DNA from: Baylisascaris procyonis
Lineage: Eukaryota > Nematoda > Chromadorea > Rhabditida > Ascarididae
Length of the DNA stretch: 64,000 nt
Direction: 5' to 3'
Assembly (NCBI GenBank): GCA_037389465.1
Contig: JAZARR010000171.1
Location: 3,991,001 to 4,055,000 of the forward strand
Shown: positions 54,932 through 64,000 of the stretch, in pieces
Position numbering within the stretch: the first letter of the stretch is position 1
How the letters are laid out: every line of letters begins with the position of its first letter
The notes under the pieces: model-generated
The model's input: only the letters and a program-made list of their open reading frames with translations
What the model was told of the DNA's origin: nothing
Databases searched by the model: none
Made by a program: the position numbers and the translations under genes

Positions 54932-54999
54932 AGTGAGTTTCGAATGCGTAATATTTTGTATGCTATGAGATTAATGAGATTTCTATGTGGAATAGAGTG

Positions 55000-57538
55000 A
55001 AATCGGATATTGATAGGTTAGATTATAGCACGATTGGTAATGGTAATCTAACGATGATCACATTTCCCAATAGTTCTATTTATATTAGTGTTTTTCTTTT
55101 GTTGATCTTGATAGATTTGTTTTATTTGAATTGTCTTCTCAAATACGTGATGATTTCGTAGTTGGATCACCTCTACTTTGCTGTCATGAAATTTACTCCT
55201 CAATTCCTGGTCGAAATGTTGAATTTTTATGTAAAAGTAAGGGAAATGCAGGACGCCCAGAAGTAGCAAAAATGAAAATTCAAATGTTCTCATTACAACT
55301 CACCTAATTTGTCTCTCGATCAAATTCAAAAGTGGGGTATAATCTTGCAAACCCCAATTATCCAGAAAACTACCAATCTCATTGACCTGAATTTTATTTC
55401 ATTTATTTAACAGTTTGAAAACTTTCCAGTCAGTTTTTGACCTGAACACCAATCGATTTAGTCCGTGATTCCCTTATCTAGATTCATTACTCCATTACCG
55501 TCAGTGTAAGTTTGAGGAGGGTGCGCTGTGGTGGTAATGGCTTTGAGTATGAAGTCATTGTATCTAAGATTTCAATATGTGCCGTTGAATATTTAAAGTT
55601 GATAATCGAAGAGATCCAAAGTATGTGAACTTGCAATTGAATGTATATTTACTACTAAATTTCTCCTCAACGTAGAGCAGCTTTTTTTTGTTTCATCTCT
55701 ATGTTTGGTGATGAAGGAAGTCTATTTGTGTTAATTTGAAATTGGGTTGATCGGACAAGGAACTTCCGCCAGCATTTTTGAACTTGCAACATCATTGGCG
55801 GTCTTCCTCTTCCCACCATTCTAGCGTTCCAGTTTTATTCCGCTATTAGTCATGGCGTTCACCGATGTTGTGTTTCAGAGAAAGAAATAAAAAAAAAAAC
55901 GCTCAAGCAAAACTCAAATATATTTATTAAAAATGAGTTTAGTATGTTACCGTTGACATTGAAATGCACTGATTGGAAAGGATTGTCCACATGCAATTGA
56001 TTGCATAATGTGAATGATAGAATAACATCGGATTGTGTTTTTATATATGAAAAGCGTAGCGTCATTTCTTATTCCGTTATGTCATCGCAATATTCGTGAG
56101 GCGATTCCTTTCTGCTCATAGGCGCAGAAATTATTTTGAACATCGGATGATATGGCTTCTGCAGTTGTTGAGTTATAATTCATTTTAGAAGCTTATGGAG
56201 AGAGATATGCTTACTGGATTTTTTTAGTATCTGAATTAAGGTTTCCTCAGAATGTATCTGCGTCGAAGTATCTCAGCTGACTGCGGGTGATATTTAAAAT
56301 TTCCGTCGCTTAGGCGATGATTTTATTTGAAAATTAGTAATGAATCAAATTTTTTAGTCGCATTTTTCCTGTCGTTGCGATTTTTATTTATCTTTTGTTG
56401 GCTAAATCTATCATTCGTCTTCCTTTTCTTGTTTGCTATTAATTCAGATGCACATAAGCGCGCAAAGAATGCATCAGGGCACACGGATTTAAACTTGCAA
56501 TTTACAATCTTTCAGTATATTGTATGGGTTATTTCGGTTTACTCAGTTACTTCTCGAGATATATTTTCTTTCAAATATCATTTTTCGACGATTTTTTAGA
56601 CATCTCTCAGCAGTGGTTTTCTCCTACCTTCCAATGTGGTCTTGAAAAGCAATTTTTGATGTATGATAAACTGGGGAACTTCGGAGCGATTTGATTGGTG
56701 ATTTCTCGAGAGAATTTGTGATTCTTCGACATAATCGAAATTTTAGTTGTAATGGAGGGGGTGAGGAGTTGTATAGTATTCATTTGTTATAAACAACTTG
56801 ATGTTATAAATAAGAGCAAGCAATATTACGTGGTCGATGTTGATTCATATGAGGATTGTTTAAGTCGAAGTTGTTTAAAACCTTCAACGGTGTATTAGAA
56901 GAGATGACATATGCAAAGTATATGCTTTTGTGTTTGTCTGTCCCCGCATCCGATCCTTTCAGTTGTTAATTACTGAAGTTGGAGTTAACAAATTTAAGTA
57001 TATCTCCTATATTATGTTTAGGTGGCAAATAAGATTACCTCTTTTATTGTGTTTAACAATGATCAATCGATTTCGAAACGAGTTATGGACATATAAATAT
57101 GTTAGAGAGAGAAAAAAGAAAAAATTTGTATACATTTTTAATCAGTCGGATTTTTTGCTTTATACTGATTGAGTCTTGAATAAGAAATTCTTTTGAAAAA
57201 TATTTATAGGGATTGGTTGACGTAAAGTTTAAGGGCATTATTTTGCATATTTTACTTTTTTAGATAGTTCATCAAACTGGTTGATGTGGTAAATGAGATG
57301 CAAAAGTACACATTGTGTTACTTTCTCTGGCAAGCGTCCAGCTGTTTTTTTTTTCTTTCATCGATGCGAAAAGCATGAATTTGATAGTTTTATTGTATTA
57401 TTTCTTCTAAGCTGCACTTTCAAGGGAACGTTTCTCTTTATAAGCCTCTTAATGGGTGTAAAGCTCTGATCAAAGACAGTAGTGATTTTATTGAAGTATA
57501 TGTATATATATATAAACAAATTTATTTGTTAATTTGGC

Positions 57539-57592
<54 letters not shown>

Positions 57593-58800
57593 AATTTATT
57601 ATGTATATTATTTTACTTATATTTTCTTCGCATATTTCATATATATGTTTCATATTTTCATGCGTTTTTCATACACACATATTTTCACATATTTTTATTT
57701 ATACCCTCCTTTTTCCTAGGTCTTGAGCCAGTTAATTTTTTACCGAATTTATTTGTTCAAAATATTTGGTGGATTTTCTGCTTTTTTCAAATTAGTTTAT
57801 ATATTCCCTCCATTTTCACCCTTTATTTCAGCATTAAACCGTCAACGTTGTTGGGAGGTCTTTATTTGCTTCAGTGTCTTATTTCTTTAGTTGTTTTTAT
57901 AGTCTCGGTGTTGTATTATTATCAGGTCATCAATATTTACAAGAGATTCTTCCATGTGAAATAGCTGAACCTAGAATGAATATCCGCGCAAACTTTCCTC
58001 GTCTCCTTTCCCGATTTACCGAGGTTTGCTCATTTCGTAAGATACATTCCTATGTATATCTTTATGTAATGTGGCATATATTATGCGATATTTTATGCAT
58101 AACGAAATTCAATTGTTTATAATGTTTTATATCAGAATGGAAGTGAGTATAATTTCTTAGCATTTATTCTTGTAACAGTTTAGAAAATGGAAGAAGCTTT
58201 CAAAGATATGACATTTTAAGGTCCTGTTCATATAATTTTTAACAGTTCATTGTAAAAGGTAGCATCATGCCTAGTAAGAACAGTATGTAGTAATCAAGTT
58301 CAGAATTCACTCTAACGACGCATTCCATAGGAAGTAGTTGAGACGTACAATTCATAGTGGTATTAATCGTACTGCACTCACATCATGCGCAAACGTAATC
58401 TTGTTTCTGTGATTTACGCAGTTGATTTAACATGCTTTTGTTATGAACTATTTAATTGGGAAGTGGTGCGCAGTTGTTATCTCCTTCAAAACTATAATTT
58501 GTTGGATTTAGGGACATTTCCTCATTGAATTGGTAGTGATGAACGAGAGAAGATACTGTTCGATGCACAGCTTACGTAGTTTATTCGTATGATCGCTTTG
58601 AACGTGACATCTTTTCCATGTCCTACTCTAGTCTTACATTTTCCAGCCCCCTCCCTCCCCCTCTCCCTTACTACATTCGCCTTTTCCTTAATAACCCTCA
58701 TCCGATCTTCGCTGTAGACGTCCCAATTCGTGATGAATCTAAAATTGTTTTTTTTAAAGGAAACCCAAGTACCTCAGTAGCCCTAAAAGAAGTCCGTTTA
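55000..58800. other. No clear gene; T-rich + intron-like DNA
   Basis: Open frames here are T-rich and lack splice support. It holds a TA tract (57539-57588) and a C-rich patch (58644-58672). Probably intron of the right-hand + gene. Confidence 0.35.
57478..57588. repeat. Two short (TA)n tracts
   Basis: A tract of about 20 bp near 57495 and one of about 50 bp at 57539-57588, the latter interrupted by ACAT. Confidence 0.9.
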
Positions 58801-58841
58801 GTTTGCCTGAGGAGAGTAGCTTGTTAAGTTTAACGAAAGGT

Positions 58842-59230
58842 TTAGCTGCAAATTGCTGATGTCGGGAAATTTTGTTGTGGTTGAGCTCGTTGGTTTCCAT
58901 GGTAACGAGCCAGTCGGATTCTTGAGAATTGTATGCGCGACAGCACATGTTGACCACCACACTTAGCGTATGTATCGATGCTGAAGGGGGAACGATTTAT
59001 AGAATTATGTGAGTTGGGGGCGGAGCAATAGTTCAATATTCGTTGAAGACGGTAACCAATGACAACGTTAGATTCCGAGCATGAGAAGAGAGAGAGGGAG
59101 AGCCGCAAGCGAACTTCCGAAGGCGGGCTTACCTTGCGCGATCGAGAATATTAACGCTACGCATGTGCGGCACCATGGTGATCTCCTTCGTAACGGTCAC
59201 TATGGCCAACGTCGCTTTCGGTTTTGGCAT
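58842..59230 (-). CDS. Candidate two-exon small ORF, 78 aa
   Basis: Exon A 59133-59230 starts ATG (MPKPKATLAIVTVTKEITMV...) and ends at a strong donor CGCAAG/gtaagc in phase 2. Exon B 58842-58980 follows an excellent acceptor CCCCCTTCAG, fits in phase and reads IDTYAKCGGQHVLSRIQFSR to a TAA. Intron 152 nt. The joined frame is 79 codons with the stop. GC-rich relative to its surroundings. No family was recognised, and it opposes the local + skew. The same island reads equally well as a promoter, so confidence is low. Confidence 0.35.
58893..58906. promoter_or_regulatory. Perfect RFX/DAF-19 X-box motif
   Basis: GTTTCCATGGTAAC fits the X-box pattern GTHNYYATRRNAAC at every position (it is nearly palindromic). 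Such sites usually lie within ~250 bp of the start of ciliary genes in nematodes. Nearby are a GC box (59016-59023), a CCAAT box (59056-59060) and a TATA-like TATAAAT on the minus strand (58995-59001). No ciliary gene was identified beside it. Confidence 0.45.
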
Positions 59231-59239
59231 TCGCTATTT

Positions 59240-62200
59240 GTGATGCTGTTGCATTGAGAAGGTGCGAAAAACAGGCGTGAGATCGAAAGACATAAATTCT
59301 TTTGAAAGCACTCGCTTAAATATTTTGGAGTTGATGGGTACTTTGAAATTGAAATACCCATCTGCAAGTGATAGGTGACGAAGTCGTTGGCGATACGGAG
59401 CATAAGGATGGAGGAAAAGGAAGATTTTCGTTCCGCACTCATAACTTTTCAAGTTTCCGGTGTTGCCAATTACTCTGAATATTTGATGGTTGAATTGCGA
59501 GAGAATGAAATGGGTAAAAGATAGAATTGATGGGAAATTTGAGGATTTATGAGTGGATGAATTGGTGTGAGGAAATTTTAAAGTCATATAGATATTTGCA
59601 TCCTGCAAATGTTGTCGTCGTTAGACGTTGTTGTTGATTGGCAGATGCGTGTAGTATTGTTGATCCTGATATGCTTCATGTTTCATAAAAGGAGCACGAT
59701 AGCAATCAGCAGCATGGGGAATGTCCCCTATTTTCTTCAGACTTGTGTGGACATTTTCGTGGTCTTTGTTAAATGGCTTTCTGGCCGATAGTTTTTTTTT
59801 TATTCGAACGATTTTCATTCTAGTATTTCTTGAATTATTCCATTGTGCAATTTTATCAGGGAGTATTTCCTTATGTTTGAGTTGGGTTCATCGAAATGCT
59901 CTTATAGATCTTTTTTGAGCTATCTAAATTCGATAATTTTTTCGCTTAGATGAGATTAATTTAATTTCAACAGTTGCTCGTGATGTGTCTTATTGCTCTT
60001 CTTATCATCTTATCCTTTTATAAGAGGACTCCTTTACGTCGATATTCAACAAAGCACTTCAGACACATTTATTTTCATTCAAAGCAGTGATCCTTGATGA
60101 GCGGATTTGCCGCCGATTTTACACAGTCATATTTTTCAGAATTTATGAAAGAAATGCAAATTTGAGAAGCTTATAAAGTGTTCAGTCGGTTTTTCTTTCG
60201 ATTTTAGGGAGTTAGTGGATTGGAAGAGCCATTGTTAAATCTTATCTTATCTTATCTTATCTTATCTTATCTTAAATCTTATCTTTCTAACGTTATAATT
60301 GATAGAAGATTACTTCAAAAATTCTTATCAATAATTTTCAATAAAGAAATTAACTAATGAGTTTAATTAATTTTGCAAAAGATGAGATTTCCTCGCTTAA
60401 ACGTAGATTAGTTGATGAATGCGCTATTAGTCTATTGAATAATTCATAATTTCTAATTCTAGTCGCCTATTTATTAGTCAGTGAATAGATTATTTCCTGG
60501 AAAAAACATGATCGATGACTTTGTTGAATATAAACAACGTTTCCGAGTTGATTGTGATGAATGATGCGAAAATATGGGAAAAACTTAAAAGTGTTGAGGC
60601 TCGTGCTTTGAAGGGAAGGGGAGGGAAGGGGATGGGGCTGAAAAGCAGTTCCCACGCTGGGGTTTAGAAAGGAAAGATTTGGACTTCATCTCGTCTTCCT
60701 TTGCCAACCTTTCACTACCCTTCCCTGTGTTTCCGCTATTGTTCTCTTTCCCTGTTCTCTAATCTGATCCCCGTCCTTTTCCTATCTTTAAATCCCCTCC
60801 CGCCGCCCTTCTCTCTTATCTAGTCGAAAGATCTTAATACGACAGTGGTTTCCGCCAAGTCATAGTACTGCTTGCTCAGCTTTTTCTAAAAGATAAGGCT
60901 GCACATGTCCCTCGGAGATAAGGAGGTCGAGATTATATAATATTAGCAACTAATGAGCGTATGTCTGTGAAAAAGATCAGAAGAGACATAAGGAACGCAT
61001 GAATAAAGCTCAGCATCAAGTATACACTCATCAAACGATATGGAATGAACATTAATTTGTTATTACATGTCCTTGTTCAACTGAATTTCAACTGTTACAT
61101 TCATAACAGTGAAATTCGGCATCGAATCTGCTACATAGCGCAATAGTTTTTTTTTTTTTTTGTGGAAGCGGGGAGTGAATGGGGTATGAGAGGAGGGAAG
61201 CTGGATGGGAGTCCTTTGATTTTTTGGTGGTTGATTTCTTGCTAACTATTTTCTATAATTCAATTTTTCCAGACCTTAAATCATTCATCAGTCGTTATCA
61301 CGCTCTTATCACTTAAGCAGTTATTATCATCTTTATCGATCTATCAATTGCCATCAGTTCATTAATTTTTTTTTTTCATTTTATCATCTACTAGACTGGT
61401 CATTATTACCGTTCATCACTTAACGTGCCTCGATATCTTTTTTGTCTCCACTTTTATGCATCCGTAAAATATGTCCAATAATATGCAAATTATCTGCTCA
61501 TTTTAGTAGGTATTCTTAACGTAGCATGACGATTATCTTTTAAAGGTGCTTTGAGATGAAGATAGAATTCAGCTGCTAACTTTCAAAGAAGATGAATGCA
61601 TAAACACCGTTCGCTACGGCGATATGTAGCCAAAAAATATAAGCATATGTTGTTTTGGTTGTTACGAATTTTTCCCGTTAGCAGGTCATTTCATTCGTGA
61701 AAGGTGAACCCCAATTTTAGAGTTATTTATAGGGGAGCTGATTTTTTTTTTGTATATGAAAGAACAAGATGGTGGATGTTTCCCTCGGAAACTGGGGAAT
61801 GGGAAAATCCTTATGCTGGATGATAGGTACATTTTCCTTTCTTCTTGGATACATTTGTATTACCATTGGAGGAACGGAGGGATTTGCAAAGGAAGTCTCA
61901 GTATAAAATATATAAAAGGTACGTCGCAGGTAGAGCTAGCGATACGCCTATAACGCCTAAATGCGCGAATGCTTCTTGCGATTCCTAGATACCGTAGTTC
62001 CACTTTCATAAGCCCTAGGGCTTGTGGAGTTCACGATTTCATTTCAAATAAGACGTTTATGGAATTCACGATCTTCCTAAGAGAATGAAGCAAGTTTATG
62101 CGGCTTTCTCCGCTTGTTCTTTCTGATTTATCAGTAGTTTGCGCAGCATTTCATGTGGGTGAGCCATGGTATTCGAGGGTGCGGCCAATGAGGGATGCTT

Positions 62201-63640
62201 ATCGCTAAGCCCTTGAAGATGTGGAGTGTAGTTGGCCATGATATGAGCCACTTTCGAAAAAGCTGGCTGTTATCAAAAAATTCCAATGCTGTGCATATGG
62301 TCGAGGGCTTATCGACGATGCTGTGACGCCAATTCGATCGCATTTTTAGGGTATAAGTAGAAAGAAAAGGGTTACTGATTGAGAAGTAACAAATTATCTT
62401 GGCATCGAATATGTGAAATCGCCGAATTGATTGCATTTCAATTCAAATGAGAAGAAAGTATGCAAGTTTTTGGGTGGGTTGGTGTGCAATTACCTTGTTT
62501 GCTTGTGGTAAGGCCCTCTTGGGGACTGAATTTCAACGAAAATTTAAAATTACGAGGGAATATTTATATTCATTAGTTGGACGATGTCGTGGTGCTTTTG
62601 TTGTTATTCGATAAGAGAAGGTGAAAAATAATTGAGCAATAAGGAAGCGGGGAGAATCATATTTTTAGTACTTAGACCATTTAATTGTGATGGCTAAGTA
62701 ATGTAGCCAACAAAGGCACAAAATACATATGTGGATAAGGGGGAAAAAGATAGGAAAAAGGACAGAAAAATCAGATTGGTATGAAAAAATTGTCAAAGGG
62801 CTTCATTAAATGAATTCCTTAATCATTTTTCATCGAGAAGTAAAACGCTGAACGAATGCAATTGTATTCGTGATATTATTGAATATTTGTAGTACAGAGA
62901 AGTGAATGTATTAAACGAATAAACATGTATTTTGTAGTGAATCTATTATTATTATTATTCAACTTAATAAGATACAAATTGATGATGTAATTGCGAGCTG
63001 GAAGAGGGAAGAGAATGTTTGGTATTGAGGGAGAGATTTGAGATATTGAAATTAACGAATGCATCATAAAGAGGTAAATAGAGATGAGTTGTTTTGAAAT
63101 ATGATGAGAGGCATGATGTAATTGGATAAATAGGTAACAATAGGTACTGATATGAGAAGAGAAGGCTAATAATTTGGGGAGTTTGCATTCAAGGTGAAAC
63201 TTATTGAAAAGGCGTTAATGAGAATAAAAGTTGACAAAAGATGGCGGATGTTTGGCTAAGTAAACGAAGACTACGATTTTAAGCTTTTATCAGTTCTAAG
63301 CGAAATTTTAGTAAACAGGAGAATGGAGTTAATGTTATTGAATTTACTTGAAGAAGTTAAATACCTTCAAAGTTAGCTTCAAATGGTAAAATGATAGGTT
63401 TTGCTTGTTGGTGTTATGCATTGCAAGGGCATAGCCTTTTGTTAAGGATAACCGAGAGTTATAAAAACTGTGGGAGCGTAGTATTGTCGTCTTTTTTCTT
63501 TTACCCCTTCCTTAGATCTCCGAGCTGTTTTCATTCTACATGCGGTCAAAAGTTTCCGTGGGGTAGGCGGCCGAAAGTGTCTTCTTCTTCTCCACCATAT
63601 ACAGTTATGCGCATAAGAACTGACTCTTTTTATCTTGCAG
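59240..63640. other. No clear gene; intron-like or intergenic
   Basis: Mixed composition with G/C-tract patches (60612-60640, 60700-60815, 61160-61200) and a T-run at 61147. The 124-codon minus-strand open frame at 59234-59608 has no splice partner. No exon was supported. Confidence 0.35.
60234..60288. repeat. (CTTAT)n pentanucleotide repeat
   Basis: About nine CTTAT units, with a break AAAT near the right end. Confidence 0.95.
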
Positions 63641-63641
63641 A

Positions 63642-63670
63642 ATGGATAAAAAGTCATTGACAACGGAGGT
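63642..63670 (+). CDS. Candidate short first coding exon
   Basis: TTTTTATCTTGCAG, a strong acceptor, is followed by A ATG GAT and an open frame MDKKSLTTE to GAG/gtgggag. The next 50 nt are a G-rich tract. It could be an SL-accepting or internal exon of a gene continuing beyond the window. Confidence 0.3.
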
Positions 63671-64000
63671 GGGAGAAGTTGGGGAGGGGGGGAGGGAAGA
63701 AATGGGTAATCGAGATAGAGGAAGCCAGTTGGCTTTTTTTGCAGCATGTACTATTTTTTTTTCACATTTTTGTATAGCGTCCTCCAAGACGAGATTGTTT
63801 CGTTATTTCGATCTTCAGATTTATGTTTGCTAGCTATTAGGATGTTGTCTGTGCAGTTACGGAAAGCTATTAGATACGTATTCAGCACCATCATTCAAAC
63901 CTCATTTTTCTTCTTCCGCTGCCACGAAGAAGACGTTCAAGTTTTTATTACGCCTAGTGGAATTATTCAGGAGAGGTCTGCAGGTGGTGTGCGCTATGTT

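Noticed and set aside
59234..59608. 124-codon minus-strand open frame
   Set aside because: No flanking splice sites that join it to the 58.8-59.2 kb candidate in frame; no motif recognised.

Overview
This is nuclear DNA from a nematode, most likely a parasitic species with long introns (inference). The evidence is a complete nematode-type Sra/Srab/Sre chemoreceptor gene, a patched-related (PTR) RND gene of the kind expanded in nematodes, AT-rich introns of 0.3-2.6 kb, many (TA)n microsatellites, and a TTTTCAG-type acceptor two bases before a start codon. There are no bacterial operons, CRISPR arrays or prophage features. Genes were assembled by hand from exon homology, GT/GC-AG splice signals and reading-frame phase.

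Layout. (1) 0.5-4.1 kb, + strand: a five-exon gene whose joined frame is open from ATG to stop (268 aa, acidic/Ser-rich, basic C-terminus, function unknown); 4.1-7.0 kb shows no further clear gene and ends near a + strand AATAAA. (2) 7.4-25.4 kb, - strand: a 15-exon PTR/patched-related transporter-like protein (about 793 aa, sterol-sensing domain, both GxxxD motifs kept); all 14 junctions agree in phase, with one apparent GC-AG intron and one 50-nt exon. (3) 25.4-29.9 kb: intergenic, with a decayed mariner (DD34D) transposase relic on the + strand, a perfect DR1 nuclear-receptor-type site and a tRNA-like (SINE-like) element. (4) 30.0-35.0 kb, - strand: a six-exon 7TM chemoreceptor of 363 aa, complete and in phase. 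(5) 35-42.2 kb: very AT-rich, no gene seen; its base skew matches the minus-strand genes, so it may be a 5' UTR intron or upstream region of the receptor. (6) 42.2-64 kb: composition flips abruptly to T/G-rich on the + strand, as expected for the introns of a + strand gene (or genes) starting near 42.3 kb. Only isolated candidate exons can be seen here, plus a GC-rich island at 58.8-59.2 kb with a perfect RFX X-box motif and an overlapping two-exon minus-strand candidate ORF.

How the genes relate: the PTR and receptor genes are two separate minus-strand genes in the same direction, convergent with the unknown + gene at about 7 kb; the receptor side appears to diverge from the right-hand + transcription unit at about 42.2 kb. 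Nothing ties them into one pathway. No wholly new molecular system was found. The best leads are the abrupt transcription-type skew switch, the GC-AG intron, the unplaced conserved-looking + gene, and the X-box island.
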